Positions 46,334 through 58,307 of a stretch of 64,000 bases of DNA are shown here, piece after piece. Source of the DNA: Moraxella haemolytica (lineage in GTDB: Bacteria; Pseudomonadota; Gammaproteobacteria; Pseudomonadales; Moraxellaceae); assembly GCF_030177935.1 (NCBI RefSeq), contig NZ_CP089974.1, positions 186,001 to 250,000 on the forward strand. Direction: 5' to 3'. Position 1 is the stretch's first letter. Every line of letters starts with the position of its first letter. A program made the translations under genes and the position numbers. Below the pieces are notes generated by a model. The model was not told the origin of the DNA. It saw only the letters and a list, made by a program, of their open reading frames with translations, and made no database searches.

Positions 46334-46493
46334 GAATGAGCTACCAAGTCAAGCAGTCTGGTGGTTTATCAATGATAAAATGAGACTTATATCTGATGGA
46401 TGTATGTAGAGTCTCCCTTGATTTTTTATCATCAATAACCATCAATCATTATTATAAAAAAATTTTGCCCTATGCAATTTGGAAAGATTAACC

Positions 46494-49292
46494 ATGTTAA
46501 GTAAAATTATTGGTAGTGTTATCGGTACTAAAAATGAGCGTGAACTAAAGCGTATGCGTAAGATTGTGGCGACAATCAACGCCCTAGAGCCTAGTATTTC
46601 TGCGTTATCTGATGATGAATTACGCCAAAAAACCACCGAGTTTAAAGAGCGTCATGCTAACGGTGAAAGTTTAGACAAGCTACTACCAGAGGCGTTTGCG
46701 GTGTGTCGTGAAGCATCTAAACGAGTCAATGGTATGCGTCATTATGATGTACAGCTCATTGGTGGCATCACACTCCATGAGGGCAAAATCGCTGAGATGA
46801 AGACAGGTGAGGGTAAAACCCTGATGGGTACGCTAGCCATGTACATCAATGCCATCAGCGGTAAAGGCGTGCATGTTGTTACGGTTAATGACTACTTGGC
46901 AAGCCGTGATGCGGAGCTAAATCGCCCGTTATTTAATTTCTTGGGGCTAACGGTTGGCGTGATTTATAGTCAGCAGCCGCCACATGAGAAGTTTGACGCC
47001 TATCGTGCTGACATCACTTATGGCACAAACAACGAATACGGCTTTGATTATCTGCGTGATAACATGGTATTTAGCCTTGATGAGAAAAAGCAGCGTCCTT
47101 TGAACTACTGTATCATTGATGAGATTGATAGTATTTTGATTGACGAGGCTCGCACACCACTGATTATCTCAGGTCAGGCAGAAGATTCTGCCGAGCTGTA
47201 CTCACTAATCAACACCATCGTGCCACGCTTGATACGCTCAGAAGATGAAGAGGCGAACAAGGAGAATAAAGATGGTGATTTTTGGATTGATGAGAAAAAC
47301 CGTGCCATTGAGATTAGCGAAAAAGGCTACGAGAAGATAGAGAAATTTTTAATAGAGGTGGGTGAGCTTGGCGAAAAAGAAAGTTTGTATAGTCCTGCTC
47401 GCCTACCGCTATTGGCTCATGTACAAGCTGCCATCAGAGCACACCATATTTTCATCAAAAATATTCACTACATTGTCCATGAAGGTGAGGTCATCATTGT
47501 TGATGAAAATACAGGCCGTACCATGCCAGGGCGTCGTTGGAGCGAAGGTCTGCATCAAGCGGTAGAAGCCAAAGAAGGGGTTGAAATACAAGCTGAAAAC
47601 CAGACGATGGCAACCACCACTTTCCAAAATTACTTCCGTCTATATGACAAACTATCAGGCATGACAGGTACGGCAGATACCGAAGCGGCAGAATTTAAGT
47701 CTACTTATGATTTGGATGTGGTCATCATTCCAACGCATCGTCCGATTGCTCGTATTGACATGGATGACCAAATTTTCTTAACCAAACTGGGCAAATATCA
47801 AGGCATCATCAAAGAGATTCAGCAAATCACTGCCAAAGGTGCTCCGGTACTGGTAGGTACGGCGACCATTGAAGCATCTGAAGAGCTATCACATCTACTT
47901 GATCAAGCAGGCATTGTCCATAATGTCTTAAATGCCAAGCAACACGAACGAGAAGCGGAAATTATCGCTCAAGCAGGCAGACCCCGTGCTGTTACCATCG
48001 CCACCAACATGGCAGGTCGTGGTACGGATATCATTTTGGGTGGCAACTGGCAAGCTCAGGTTGAAAATCTACACGAATTGACTGAGAATCAAAAAGCTGA
48101 GCTACAAGCTGACTGGCAGATTAAGAACGAGCAGGTGAAAGCAGCAGGCGGTCTGCATATCATCGGTTCAGAACGCCACGAATCTCGCCGTATTGATAAC
48201 CAGTTGCGTGGTCGTGCTGGTCGTCAGGGCGACCCTGGTCAGTCAAGGTTTTTCCTATCTTTAGAAGATGACTTGATGCGTATTTTTGCAGGCGAGCGTG
48301 TGGTTAATATGTTCCGTGCGATGGGTCTAAAAGAGGATGAAGCGATTGAGCATAAGATGGTTTCTCGTTCCATTGAGGGTGCTCAGGGCAAGGTTGAGGC
48401 ACGAGACTTTGATGCCAGAAAAAACCTACTCAAATACGATGATGTTGCCAATGAACAGCGTAAAGTTATTTACTCGCAGCGTGATGATTTACTTGGTCAA
48501 GCCAATCTAAAAGAATCCATCAAAGAGATGCACCATGAGGTATACAATGCTTTGATTGCACAGTTTGTGCCACCTGGCTCGGTTGATGACCAGTGGAATA
48601 TTGATGGGTTAGAAGATGAGATTGAAGACGCATTTCGTTTTTATATGCCAATCAATGATTGGCTTGATGCTGACCGCCGTCTTGATGAAGAGGGTTTGCG
48701 TCAAAAAGTGGTGGAGACGGCAATCGCTCGCTATGAGGACAGAAGAGCTCAGATGGGTGAGGACAGTGCGGTTCAGCTTGAGCGTCATTTTATGCTACAA
48801 AGCCTTGACCGCCATTGGAAGGAGCATCTTACCCAGATGGATCAGTTGCGTAAGGGCATTCATCTTCGTAGTTATGCTCAAAAGAATCCAGAACAAGAGT
48901 ATAAGCGTGAGTCTTTTGAGTTATTTCAATCCATGCTTGGTGCGATTAAATCAGATGTGGTGCAGGACTTGGCTCGCATCCATGTGCCAACACCAGAAGA
49001 ATTGGCTGCTTTAGAAGAAGAACGCCGCCGACAAATTGAACAGATGCGAATGCAGTTTGAACACGAAGTGGCGGGTGCGAGTGATGAGACGGCACGCAAT
49101 GTATCTAATGAAGGACAGCCTGTCTTTACTCAAAATATCACCTTTGTGCATACGCCTACTGCCATTGATGAAACCCAAGCAGAGCGTATGGCAGATGAAG
49201 ATGTCATCATTCCGCCAAACATCAACCGTAATGCACCTTGTCCGTGTGGCAGCGGTCTAAAATATAAGCAGTGCCATGGCAAGATTTCTTAA
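46494..49292 (+). CDS. secA: Preprotein translocase motor ATPase SecA
   Basis: Drives post-translational export through SecYEG. It has 932 residues. NBD1 Walker A is [17 protein letters not shown] (about residue 103), Walker B region [17 protein letters not shown] and NBD2 [32 protein letters not shown] is present. The C-terminal zinc-binding tail is [17 protein letters not shown] 46494 is preferred over an upstream in-frame start because GGAAAGA precedes it and [19 protein letters not shown] matches the family. Confidence 0.97.
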   Translation: MLSKIIGSVIGTKNERELKRMRKIVATINALEPSISALSDDELRQKTTEFKERHANGESLDKLLPEAFAVCREASKRVNGMRHYDVQLIGGITLHEGKIAEMKTGEGKTLMGTLAMYINAISGKGVHVVTVNDYLASRDAELNRPLFNFLGLTVGVIYSQQPPHEKFDAYRADITYGTNNEYGFDYLRDNMVFSLDEKKQRPLNYCIIDEIDSILIDEARTPLIISGQAEDSAELYSLINTIVPRLIRSEDEEANKENKDGDFWIDEKNRAIEISEKGYEKIEKFLIEVGELGEKESLYSPARLPLLAHVQAAIRAHHIFIKNIHYIVHEGEVIIVDENTGRTMPGRRWSEGLHQAVEAKEGVEIQAENQTMATTTFQNYFRLYDKLSGMTGTADTEAAEFKSTYDLDVVIIPTHRPIARIDMDDQIFLTKLGKYQGIIKEIQQITAKGAPVLVGTATIEASEELSHLLDQAGIVHNVLNAKQHEREAEIIAQAGRPRAVTIATNMAGRGTDIILGGNWQAQVENLHELTENQKAELQADWQIKNEQVKAAGGLHIIGSERHESRRIDNQLRGRAGRQGDPGQSRFFLSLEDDLMRIFAGERVVNMFRAMGLKEDEAIEHKMVSRSIEGAQGKVEARDFDARKNLLKYDDVANEQRKVIYSQRDDLLGQANLKESIKEMHHEVYNALIAQFVPPGSVDDQWNIDGLEDEIEDAFRFYMPINDWLDADRRLDEEGLRQKVVETAIARYEDRRAQMGEDSAVQLERHFMLQSLDRHWKEHLTQMDQLRKGIHLRSYAQKNPEQEYKRESFELFQSMLGAIKSDVVQDLARIHVPTPEELAALEEERRRQIEQMRMQFEHEVAGASDETARNVSNEGQPVFTQNITFVHTPTAIDETQAERMADEDVIIPPNINRNAPCPCGSGLKYKQCHGKIS

Positions 49293-49484
49293 TGGGCTGT
49301 AAAAAGGGCGTTTGGAATGATGGTTACAATCTTTTTGATTACCCATAAATAGACGGGTATTCGCCTGTCTGGTTTTTATTTTTTGATGTGCTGATTTAAA
49401 TAATAAAAGCCATCTTTCCATATGGGCTATGATATCATAAAATAGACACCTTAGTGATGATAGCGATTGGTTTTGGAGAGGGTG

Positions 49485-49757
49485 ATGCAAAAGTTTGTTT
49501 ATGCGGTATTAAGTTTGGTGGTTATGGTGAGTGCCTGTTCAAAAACAGAAGAATCGCCGATAGAAAAAGCAGAAATGATGGAGGTTGTGCCAATGTCTGC
49601 CGAGCCTGCCGAGCCGACTGTACGACCTGCTACTGATGATGAGACCGTAGATATTGATACGAACAACCAAGCATTAACAATGACCGATCAAGATGAGATG
49701 GAGCAGGAAATCATAGAATCAGTGGATGGGGAAATCCCATCGGAGCTGATTCGGTAA
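49485..49757 (+). CDS. Small acidic lipoprotein
   Basis: A 90-residue predicted lipoprotein. The start is ATG 49485, with GGAGAGGG just upstream. The leader MQKFVYAVLSLVVMVSAC ends in a VSAC lipobox, with the Cys at residue 18. The mature part is about 72 residues, strongly Glu/Asp-rich, with repeated AEPAEP and no globular signature. No family recognised. Confidence 0.7.
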   Translation: MQKFVYAVLSLVVMVSACSKTEESPIEKAEMMEVVPMSAEPAEPTVRPATDDETVDIDTNNQALTMTDQDEMEQEIIESVDGEIPSELIR

Positions 49758-50079
49758 GCAGTGAGATTGACTTAATAAAACCAAAAGACTGTTTGTTGTA
49801 AAACACACCCCAAAAGTTAGATGCTAAACTAACCTTTGGGGTGTTTTTAATGGCAAATACATATTAGTTTTTACCATGATGGACACCGTGAGGTAAGCTC
49901 AAATACATTTTATAACAATTTCATAGCAAAACTTGGTGATTTATGTGATGAAATTGAGTTAAGATGACAGTGTAATTCTTGCTGACAGTCTTTTTTGACT
50001 GATAGATAGATAATTTTAATTTAGACTGCTTTAAGTTTGGAATTTATCAGTGGTCTTATCAATAAATGGGAGTTTTATC
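49758..50079. other. Intergenic region with terminator and an unexplained fragment
   Basis: Besides the terminator at 49799-49848, the segment 49863-49967 stays open in one forward frame (SFYHDGHREVSSNTFYNNF; then IAKLGDLCDEIELR) without a usable start. It may be debris of a former gene. Otherwise no feature is seen. Confidence 0.35.
49799..49848 (+). terminator. Terminator after the small lipoprotein
   Basis: ACACCCCAAAAGTTAG and CTAACCTTTGGGGTGT form a long stem with one bulge around a short loop, followed by TTTTT. Confidence 0.8.
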
Positions 50080-50562
50080 ATGAGTATTTTTAGTTTTGCC
50101 AAAGAAATCGGCGACAAGATTTTTAATCGCAATAAACAAGAACAAATATCTACTGATGCTACACCAGTGACCACCGAACCAACCGCACAAGAAATTGCTA
50201 ACTTGCTACTTGCTCGCATACAAGCCAATGCTAATATTAACGCCCTAAAGGTCAGCTACAATGGCGATACTGACACGGTGGTACTGACAGGTGAGGCGGC
50301 ATCACAAGCCGATCGTGAAAAAGCAGTGCTAGCAGCAGGTAATGTACAGCATGTTGCACAAGTGGACGACCAGCTGACTGTGGCAACGCCAGAGCCTGAG
50401 TCTCGTTTTTATACCGTACAATCTGGCGATACACTATCTAAAATCGCCAAAGAAATGTACGGCAATGCCAATGAATACAATAAAATCTTTGAGGCAAATC
50501 GCCCACTACTTACGCATCCTGATAAAATTTATGTTGGTCAGGTGCTTCGTATTCCTGCATAA
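50080..50562 (+). CDS. kbp: BON-LysM protein, potassium-binding Kbp family
   Basis: A 160-residue YgaU/Kbp-type cytoplasmic protein. A short N-terminal region (MSIFSFAKEIGDKIFNRN) precedes a BON domain (about residues 35-95; SYNGDTDTVVLTGEAASQAD). A C-terminal LysM domain follows (YTVQSGDTLSKIAKEMYG, about 109-126, to the end). In E. coli this protein binds K+ and helps growth at high osmolarity. ATG 50080 follows GGGAG, and upstream in-frame codons do not match the family. Confidence 0.9.
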   Translation: MSIFSFAKEIGDKIFNRNKQEQISTDATPVTTEPTAQEIANLLLARIQANANINALKVSYNGDTDTVVLTGEAASQADREKAVLAAGNVQHVAQVDDQLTVATPEPESRFYTVQSGDTLSKIAKEMYGNANEYNKIFEANRPLLTHPDKIYVGQVLRIPA

Positions 50563-50572
50563 GTCGTAGATT

Positions 50573-50603
50573 AAAAAGACCGTTATAGAACGGTCTTTTT
50601 TAT
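50573..50603 (+). terminator. Terminator after kbp
   Basis: AAAAAGACCGTT and AACGGTCTTTTTT form a stem with a 4-5 base loop and a T tract. The next gene converges on it from the other strand. Confidence 0.9.
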
Positions 50604-50624
50604 GAGTATTGTGAGCGGTTTTTA

Positions 50625-50963
50625 TTATTGGCAGTGAGCTTGTAATGCTTGTTCTGTTTGGGTTTTTCTGTCATGTATTTGTTTGGCAGTCATCTCGTGG
50701 CGACTGCCTTTAGCGTCAATCTCGTATATTACACCATTGGCACTAAGTGCAGCTAAGTTATCACGCAGGGTCTGGCATTGTTGCTGTTTGATGGGGTCGT
50801 GAGTGATTGGGGTCTTGTGATGAAAGTGCAGAACCTGAAAGCTACCTTGTGGCGGTAGCTGACTATAACGAGGCTCGCCATGCGTGCCAATGCTATAATA
50901 AATCGGCAGGGCGAATGTGTGCATGGACAGGCAGATGGCAAGCAGTGATAGATATCTTATCAT
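50625..50963 (-). CDS. Secreted DUF4124-like protein
   Basis: A 112-residue exported protein. ATG 50963 starts a signal peptide, MIRYLSLLAICLSMHTFA. The mature N-terminus has YYSIGTHGEPRYSQLPPQGS, which matches the G-x-YS-x-PP pattern of DUF4124. The C-terminal half is polar and helical with a Cys pair (QQQCQTL...AHCQ) that could form a disulfide. A longer frame reaches 51122, but its extension is not signal-like. Function unknown. Confidence 0.75.
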   Translation of the reverse strand: MIRYLSLLAICLSMHTFALPIYYSIGTHGEPRYSQLPPQGSFQVLHFHHKTPITHDPIKQQQCQTLRDNLAALSANGVIYEIDAKGSRHEMTAKQIHDRKTQTEQALQAHCQ

Positions 50964-51457
50964 AAGGTCTGATGAGCAACTAGATGGGTTTATTGTAGCA
51001 TGATTAGCTGGGAGTATGATGAAATAGTGGGTATTCTTTGACCTTAATCTGGCATTTAAAATGGAAATCATGTATTCAATAATTGTTAAAAATAGATAAA
51101 AAGCAGTTGGCAAAATGCTCATTTTAGGGTAATATACTCAAATTGATTTTTAATAACTTATTATTCAAGAAGTTATTTATTTTATAAACAATAGTTATTG
51201 ATTGATAATTATTGAACAATTCAATAAAAGTCGGCGTAGCTCACTCAACAGCTCCGTTTGTTATCAAACCATGAACAAATTACCGTTTGCTTGTGCGTTT
51301 TTTAACATTGCTTGGACTTATCGGTCTGCAAGATAGTAGAAATTCATCCTTTCTTTGCCCTGTGGGGCTGTCTTTATATGCCTTTTGTCCTTTTGGGTCT
51401 GTATCGAGCCATGTCTATTTGGTAAATTTATCCCATGTTGGATAAAAAGGATACACC
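50964..51457. other. Long ilvI leader region
   Basis: 494 bases without a confident gene. The left part is very AT-rich with runs such as AAGTTATTTATTTTATAAAC, suitable for promoters. Two tiny frames with starts exist: 51270-51335 (MNKLPFACAFFNIAWTYRSA) and 51378-51425 (MPFVLLGLYRAMSIW). The second contains Val, three Leu and Ile and ends 32 bases before ilvI, so it is a weak candidate attenuator peptide. No clear terminator/antiterminator pair was identified. Confidence 0.35.
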
Positions 51458-53236
51458 ATGACATACAGTGCATTTCATGAAAATCAAGCCAAACTTGCTC
51501 GTGGCGAAACCGTTACCATGAGTGGTGGCGAGTTACTTGTACAAGCCTTGGTAGATGAAGGCGTAACACACATTTTTGGCTACCCTGGCGGGGCGGTACT
51601 GCATATCTACGATGCCCTGTTTAAGCAAGATAGAATTGAGCATATCCTAGTTCGCCATGAGCAGGCAGCAGGACATATGGCTGATGCCTATAGTCGTGTA
51701 ACAGGGCGTACTGGTGTTGTGCTTGCCACATCAGGACCTGGTGTAACCAATACCGTTACCGCTATTGCCACTGCCTTTATGGATAGTATTCCGATGGTTG
51801 TTTTGGCAGGACAAGTGCCAAGCACGCTGATTGGTGATGATGCTTTCCAAGAGTGTGATATGGTTGGCATTTCTCGCCCTATTGTCAAGCACAGCTTTGT
51901 GGTGAGAGACCCAAAAGACATTCCTGCCATCATCAAAAAAGCCTTTTATCTTGCAAGCTCTGGTAGGCCCGGACCTGTGGTTGTTGATATCCCTAAAGAC
52001 ATGACCAATCCTGCCGATAAGTTTGATTACTTCATGCCAGAGTCGGTCAATCTGCGTTCTTATCAGCCCAACCTTAAAGGTCATGCCGGTCAAATCAAAA
52101 AGGCGGTGGATTTACTGCTATCTGCCAAACGCCCTATACTGTATTCAGGGGGTGGTGTGGTTCAAGGTGGTGCTTCTGATGAGCTTCGTGAGTTTGCCAA
52201 TCTATTAAAACTACCTGTAACCAGCACCTTGATGGGGCTTGGGGCATATCCTGCCACGAGCGAGCAGTTCGTTGGTATGTTGGGTATGCACGGCACCTAT
52301 GAAGCCAATATGACCATGCATCATGCTGATGTTATTGTGGCGGTAGGGGCAAGATTTGATGACCGTGTTACCAATAATGTCAAAAAATTCTGCCCAAATG
52401 CGACCATTATCCATATTGACATTGACCCAACTTCTATCTCAAAAACCATTACCGCTCATATCCCTATTGTCGGTGATGTCAAGCCTGTCTTGACAGAGAT
52501 GGTGAATGTCATCAAATCAAGCGACAGACGCCTTGATGAGCACGCTCTGAATGATTGGTGGAAGCAGATTGGTGAATGGCGTAAGCGTCATGGACTGCGT
52601 TATGGTGCTGACACAGACGCACCCATTCACGCCATCATGCCGCAGCGTGTGGTTGAGACGCTTTATAAACTGACAGACGGCAAGGCAATCATTACATCTG
52701 ATGTTGGTCAGCATCAGATGTTCACCGCTCTTTATTATAAATATGACGAGCCACGCCAATGGCTAAACTCTGGTGGACTTGGCACGATGGGCGTGGGCTT
52801 GCCTTATGCGATGGCGGCCAAACTTGCCCGCCCCGAAAAGACGGTGGTGTGTATCACAGGCGAAGGCTCAATCCAGATGAATATCCAAGAGCTGTCCACC
52901 TGTTTGCAGTACAATCTGCCTGTTAAGATTTTGAATTTAAATAATGCTCAGCTTGGCATGGTAAAACAGTGGCAAGATATGCTCTATGAGGCTCGCCATG
53001 CCCAAAGCTATATGCAATCGTTGCCTGATTTTGTCAAACTTGCCGAAAGTTATGGGCATAAAGGCGTCAAAATCACCAATCCTGCAACGATGGAAGCCGA
53101 GCTAAAAGCAGCCTTAGAGATGGACGGCTTGGTGTTCATTGATGTCTATGTGGATAAGGCAGAGCATGTCTATCCAATGCAAGTGGCAGGACAATCCATG
53201 CGTGATATGTGGTTATCAAAAGGGGAGCGTACCTAA
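51458..53236 (+). CDS. ilvI: Acetolactate synthase large (catalytic) subunit
   Basis: TPP-dependent first common enzyme of branched-chain amino acid synthesis. It has 592 residues. The TPP-activating Glu is in [15 protein letters not shown] (about residue 68). The central FAD/ROK-like domain is followed by the TPP motif [38 protein letters not shown] is characteristic. AAAAGGA lies upstream of the ATG. The stop overlaps the ilvH start in TAATG. Confidence 0.96.
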   Translation: MTYSAFHENQAKLARGETVTMSGGELLVQALVDEGVTHIFGYPGGAVLHIYDALFKQDRIEHILVRHEQAAGHMADAYSRVTGRTGVVLATSGPGVTNTVTAIATAFMDSIPMVVLAGQVPSTLIGDDAFQECDMVGISRPIVKHSFVVRDPKDIPAIIKKAFYLASSGRPGPVVVDIPKDMTNPADKFDYFMPESVNLRSYQPNLKGHAGQIKKAVDLLLSAKRPILYSGGGVVQGGASDELREFANLLKLPVTSTLMGLGAYPATSEQFVGMLGMHGTYEANMTMHHADVIVAVGARFDDRVTNNVKKFCPNATIIHIDIDPTSISKTITAHIPIVGDVKPVLTEMVNVIKSSDRRLDEHALNDWWKQIGEWRKRHGLRYGADTDAPIHAIMPQRVVETLYKLTDGKAIITSDVGQHQMFTALYYKYDEPRQWLNSGGLGTMGVGLPYAMAAKLARPEKTVVCITGEGSIQMNIQELSTCLQYNLPVKILNLNNAQLGMVKQWQDMLYEARHAQSYMQSLPDFVKLAESYGHKGVKITNPATMEAELKAALEMDGLVFIDVYVDKAEHVYPMQVAGQSMRDMWLSKGERT

Positions 53237-53748
53237 TGGCACAAGTACAAAAACATCTGATTTCTGTGTTGATGGAAAACGAAGCAGGCTCGCTGTCTCG
53301 TGTGGTTGGGCTATTTAGCCAGCGCGGTTATAACATTGATACGCTCAATGTGGCGGCGACCGAAGACCCTACGCTATCACGACTAACCTTGACCACGATT
53401 ACCACCGCTGATAAGATTGAGCAGATTACCAAACAACTGCACAAACTCATTGAAGTCGTCAAAGTCCAAAACCTATCTGAGGTCTCTGGTGGTAATCAGA
53501 TTGAGCGTGAGCTGATGCTCATCAAAGTGCGAGCGACTGGGGCATACCGTGAAGAGGTGTATCGCACGGTGGATATATTCCGAGCCCAAATCGTGGATGT
53601 GTCCGCAAACCTTTATACCATTCTTATCACAGGCGATGCAGGCAAGTTGGACGGCTTTATTGAAGTTGTTGGGCGTGATAAAATCCTAGAAGTAGTACGC
53701 TCTGGCGTGATTGGCATTGCACGAGGCGAGCGGACTTTAAGCCTATAA
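53236..53748 (+). CDS. ilvH: Acetolactate synthase small (regulatory) subunit
   Basis: Regulatory partner conferring valine feedback, 170 residues. The N-terminal ACT domain is KHLISVLMENEAGSLSRVVG followed by RGYNIDTLNVAATED. The C-terminal ALS_ss_C domain is RELMLIKVRATGAYREEV. Its ATG shares one base with the ilvI stop, so the subunits are translationally coupled. The upstream in-frame start is inside ilvI and is not favoured. Confidence 0.95.
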   Translation: MAQVQKHLISVLMENEAGSLSRVVGLFSQRGYNIDTLNVAATEDPTLSRLTLTTITTADKIEQITKQLHKLIEVVKVQNLSEVSGGNQIERELMLIKVRATGAYREEVYRTVDIFRAQIVDVSANLYTILITGDAGKLDGFIEVVGRDKILEVVRSGVIGIARGERTLSL

Positions 53749-53852
53749 TGCCAAAAGTTGTCTAAAAGGTCGTGCCATCATCTCCAAGACCAATCGGCAG
53801 GTTGTTTTAGATGTACCGAACACATTGGCTGATGCTTAAAGATAAGCTTTGA

Positions 53853-54977
<1,125 letters not shown>

Positions 54978-54996
54978 TCTTTTTTGATTGATTGAC

Positions 54997-55028
54997 AAAA
55001 CAGCTGTCCTTTAAGACGGCTGTTTTGT
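54997..55028 (+). terminator. Terminator after ilvC
   Basis: AAAACAGCTGTC and GACGGCTGTTTT pair around CTTTAA, followed by GTTTTGGTTTTTTT. Confidence 0.85.
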
Positions 55029-55133
55029 TTTGGTTTTTTTGATTAAAAATTCTATGTGCTGTGTTAAATTTTAATAAAATTCATGTAAAATAATGGCTTT
55101 TTGGGTGTAAATGTATGAGTAAAGGGGTGTGCG

Positions 55134-55553
55134 GTGTTGGTAAGTTTTGAGCAGATGTTTGTCATGGCAAGTGCTGTTGTGGCGGTGTTGGTGTGGATTG
55201 AATCAAGCTGGACCTTAAAAAATGCAGGCAAACTTCCTGAAGTGAGTGCGTTTGCTATCATCAGTCTGATCAGCTCAGCATGGTTTGTGGCATCTGGCTT
55301 GGCGTTGTTTTTCTTGGAGCTGGACAACCTGCAAATGAGCGTGGCGGCTGTTTATGGTCTGTACTGTGTGGCAGGCTGGTTTTATAGCGCCAAACTCATC
55401 TCGGCAACGAATATTGATGACCCTAGGGATTTGGTTATTCCTGAAAAGTATCTTAATTTTAGCCGTTCATTTGCATTGGTTTTTTTGGCGTTGTGCATCT
55501 TTGTGCTTTTGGTGCCAAAACTGCCCATTGTCACCGCCTTTGGTTACAAATAA
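55134..55553 (+). CDS. Four-helix membrane protein, unknown function
   Basis: A 139-residue integral membrane protein. The start is GTG 55134, with AAAGGGG 7 bases upstream. Four hydrophobic segments run at about residues 6-22, 40-60, 66-86 and 112-135, with a polar loop SATNIDDPRDLVIPEKYLNF between the last two. No family recognised. The opposite strand also has a small open frame (55064-55327), but its codons are not convincing. Confidence 0.65.
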   Translation: MLVSFEQMFVMASAVVAVLVWIESSWTLKNAGKLPEVSAFAIISLISSAWFVASGLALFFLELDNLQMSVAAVYGLYCVAGWFYSAKLISATNIDDPRDLVIPEKYLNFSRSFALVFLALCIFVLLVPKLPIVTAFGYK

Positions 55554-55596
55554 ATATGCAATCGGTAAAAATAATCCCCAATTTCCCCGCAGAATC

Positions 55597-55605
55597 TGCT
55601 ATAAT
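55597..55605 (+). promoter_or_regulatory. Extended -10 promoter of the cold-shock gene
   Basis: TGCTATAAT is a perfect TGn-extended -10 element. No good -35 is seen, which extended -10 promoters do not need. It lies about 270 bases before the start codon, giving the long 5' leader usual for cspA-type mRNAs. The leader (55606-55872) has no convincing gene. Confidence 0.5.
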
Positions 55606-55872
55606 TAAACTTGACTTCGGTCGTGGTATTTATGTATCTTTGTTTTTACCAAACGCTTAGGCGAGTGTTAAAACGACTTTGAAACTTGCGGACAAGTGGG
55701 TTTTAGGGCGTATTTGAACCATCTGTGAACTTGTTGAACTTAGTGATAGCTTGATTTATTGTATTGGTTGAGTAAGCGTCTTTCTACATTTAGGCTTATT
55801 TTGCAGTTTTGGCAACATAAATATTTATTTTCGGTAATTTTGCCATTTTCAATCATATATAGGAAAGTTCTC

Positions 55873-56085
55873 ATGTCAAACAAAGTTCAAGGCACAGTAA
55901 AGTGGTTCAATGAAGCCAAAGGTTTTGGTTTTATTGCCCAAGACAATGGCGGTCAAGATGTTTTCGCTCATTACAGTGCTATTGTAGACAGCGGTTTTAA
56001 AACCCTAGCTGAAGGTCAAAAAGTTGCTTTCATTCTAGGCGAAGGCAAAAAAGGTCTACAAGCTGAAGAGATTAAAAAACTTTAA
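55873..56085 (+). CDS. Cold-shock domain protein
   Basis: A 70-residue single cold-shock domain, an RNA chaperone. RNP1 is KGFGFIAQ and RNP2 VFAHYSAI, after the start [27 protein letters not shown] lies 6 bases before the ATG. A longer upstream frame exists but is not protein-like. The long leader and strong terminator suit a cspA-type gene. Which csp paralogue it is cannot be told. Confidence 0.95.
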   Translation: MSNKVQGTVKWFNEAKGFGFIAQDNGGQDVFAHYSAIVDSGFKTLAEGQKVAFILGEGKKGLQAEEIKKL

Positions 56086-56105
56086 TCTTATAAAGTAATC
56101 TTTAT

Positions 56106-56137
56106 AAAACACCCAAATATTTTTTGGGTGTTTTTTT
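56106..56137 (+). terminator. Terminator after the cold-shock gene
   Basis: AAAACACCCAAA and TTTGGGTGTTTTTTT form a stem around a short AT loop with a long T tract. Confidence 0.9.
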
Positions 56138-56464
56138 ATGGACATTGTTTGCGAGTGATTTTTGGTATGGAGATTTTATGTGTTGGTATTGCTTGATGGC
56201 TATGGGACGGCTTTAGGTGCTAAGATGTATTTGGGGCTATCTTGGCGATTGGTGCTTTAAGAGATGATGGCGTAAGAGACAATAAGACAAGAAATAATAA
56301 GATAAAAATCTTGGTGCGTCATTTATGAATCATGACCGCCCATTCACACGAACAATTTGACCAAAAATTATAAATTTTAGATAATCTGTCATGGCACAAA
56401 GCTAATAAATGTGATATATTCTTAGCAGTTATCATTTCTTAAACGACTAAAAACGGAGTGAACC
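56138..56464. other. Intergenic region before etfB
   Basis: No gene or clear regulatory site is seen. ACGGAG lies just upstream of the etfB start. The middle part (about 56270-56320) is purine-rich. Confidence 0.4.
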
Positions 56465-57214
56465 ATGAAGGTATTAGTTGCTGTAAAGCGTGTGGTTGAC
56501 CACAATGTGAAAGTACGAGTTAAGGCAGATGAATCAGGTGTGGAATTGACCAATGCCAAGATGAGCATTAACCCATTTTGTGAAATCGCCATTGAAGAGG
56601 CGGTGCGCCTAAAAGAAAAAGGCATTGCAACAGAAATCATCGCCGTGTCTATTGGGGCAACTCAATCTCAAGAACAGCTTCGCTCGGCATTGGCACTGGG
56701 TGCAGATCGTGGCATATTGGTTGAGACTGATGCCAAGACCTATCCGCTACAAGTCGCCAAAATCCTAAAAGGTGTGGCGGAGTCTGAAGGTGCAAGCATC
56801 ATTTTGTTGGGCAAACAAGCCATTGATGATGACAACAATCAAACAGGTCAAATGCTGTCGGCACTTATGAATGCTTCCCAAGGTACTTTTGCTTCAGAGG
56901 TGGTGGTGAATGGCGATAAAGTAACGGTAACTCGTGAGATTGATGGCGGATTGCAGACGGTTGAGCTGTCTTTGCCTGCCATCATCACAACTGACCTGCG
57001 TCTAAACGAACCTCGTTTCCCAAAACTGCCAAACATCATGGCGGCCAAGAAAAAATCTTTGGATATCAAAACGCCTGCTGACTTTGGGGTGGATATGAGT
57101 TCAAAATTAAGCACTCTAAAAGTAGTAGCTCCTGCTGAGCGTAGTGCAGGCGTGAAGGTAGCGAGTGTTGATGAGCTGATTGATAAACTTAAAAATGAAG
57201 CCAAAGTCATCTAA
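56465..57214 (+). CDS. etfB: Electron transfer flavoprotein beta subunit
   Basis: AMP-binding subunit of ETF, which carries electrons from acyl-CoA dehydrogenases to the quinone pool. It has 249 residues. The N-terminus is [20 protein letters not shown]. The family signature is VEGQ-like region [20 protein letters not shown], followed by [20 protein letters not shown]. It is followed 45 bases later by etfA. Confidence 0.96.
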   Translation: MKVLVAVKRVVDHNVKVRVKADESGVELTNAKMSINPFCEIAIEEAVRLKEKGIATEIIAVSIGATQSQEQLRSALALGADRGILVETDAKTYPLQVAKILKGVAESEGASIILLGKQAIDDDNNQTGQMLSALMNASQGTFASEVVVNGDKVTVTREIDGGLQTVELSLPAIITTDLRLNEPRFPKLPNIMAAKKKSLDIKTPADFGVDMSSKLSTLKVVAPAERSAGVKVASVDELIDKLKNEAKVI

Positions 57215-57259
57215 GATGGTGTATGATTATCACAAAGTCGGTCAAAAAAGGATAAAAAT

Positions 57260-58192
57260 ATGAGTATATTAGTCTATGCTGAACACGATAATAATGAACT
57301 AAAATCTGCAACCTTATCAGCTATCACGGCAGCTGGTCAAATTGATGCTGATGTGCATGTTTTGGTGGCAGGTGCAAACGCACAAGCTGTCGCTGATGCC
57401 GCCACTCAAGTGGCAGGCGTGAGCAAGGTGCTTTTGGCGGACAACCCTGCTTTTACTCATCAACTGGCTGAGAACATTGCACCATTGGTGGTAGAGCTAT
57501 CAGGTATGTATAGCCACATCATCGCCCCTGCAACCACAACAGGCAAAAACTTTTTGCCACGCACGGCAGCCCTTTTAGATGTCAGCATGGTATCAGACAT
57601 CACGGCGGTCATTGATGCCAAAACCTTTGAACGCCCAATTTATGCAGGCAATGCCATCGCGACTGTACGAAGTGAAGAAGAGAAGATTGTCCTAACTGTG
57701 CGTACAACTGCCTTTGATGCCGCTGCTACCACTGGCGGTAGTGCAAGCATTGAGAATGTCGGTGTTGGCAATGATGCAGGCAAATCGCTATTCATTAAAG
57801 AAGAGCTTGCCAAATCCGACCGACCAGAGTTAACCTCGGCAGATATCGTGGTATCTGGTGGTCGTGCCTTAGCAAGTGGTGAGAACTTTACCAAATATAT
57901 CGAGCCACTGGCGGATAAATTGGGTGCGGCAGTGGGTGCAAGCCGTGCAGCAGTAGATGCAGGATTTGTACCAAACGATCTACAGGTTGGTCAAACAGGC
58001 AAAATCGTTGCACCCAATCTATACATCGCTGCAGGTATCTCAGGTGCGATTCAGCACTTGGCAGGCATGAAAGACTCTAAGGTCATCGTGGCGATTAATA
58101 ATGATCCAGAAGCACCGATTGCTCAAGTAGCGGATTATTTCTTGGAAGCTGATATTTTTACTGCACTGCCAGAGCTGACTGAGAAGCTATAA
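57260..58192 (+). CDS. etfA: Electron transfer flavoprotein alpha subunit
   Basis: FAD-binding subunit, 310 residues. The C-terminal FAD domain carries GVGNDAGK..., VVSGGRALAS, GASRAAVDAGFVPNDLQVGQ and then TGKIVAPNLYIAAGISGAIQ, the ETF alpha signature. AAAAAGGA precedes the ATG. It forms the operon etfBA with the preceding gene. ETF dehydrogenase is not in this window. Confidence 0.96.
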   Translation: MSILVYAEHDNNELKSATLSAITAAGQIDADVHVLVAGANAQAVADAATQVAGVSKVLLADNPAFTHQLAENIAPLVVELSGMYSHIIAPATTTGKNFLPRTAALLDVSMVSDITAVIDAKTFERPIYAGNAIATVRSEEEKIVLTVRTTAFDAAATTGGSASIENVGVGNDAGKSLFIKEELAKSDRPELTSADIVVSGGRALASGENFTKYIEPLADKLGAAVGASRAAVDAGFVPNDLQVGQTGKIVAPNLYIAAGISGAIQHLAGMKDSKVIVAINNDPEAPIAQVADYFLEADIFTALPELTEKL

Positions 58193-58271
58193 ACCGAGAA
58201 GTTACAATAAGCTAAAAATGCTAAGCCATTAAGATGCTAGATCATCAATATGGCACGCATGAATCAGTAAC

Positions 58272-58306
58272 AAAAATCCCTATCTTGGATGATGGGGATT
58301 TTTTTG
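58272..58306. terminator. Terminator between etfA and the phosphoesterase gene
   Basis: AAAAATCCC and GGGGATTTTTTT pair around a 13-base loop that has its own weak pairing. It lies between two converging genes and is best oriented for etfBA. Confidence 0.75.
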
Positions 58307-58307
58307 G

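Noticed and set aside
55064-55327. 87-residue reverse-strand frame opposite the membrane-protein gene
   Set aside because: The forward frame has a good start site and clean membrane segments. The reverse frame has a Ser/Asn/Thr-rich composition typical of antisense shadows.
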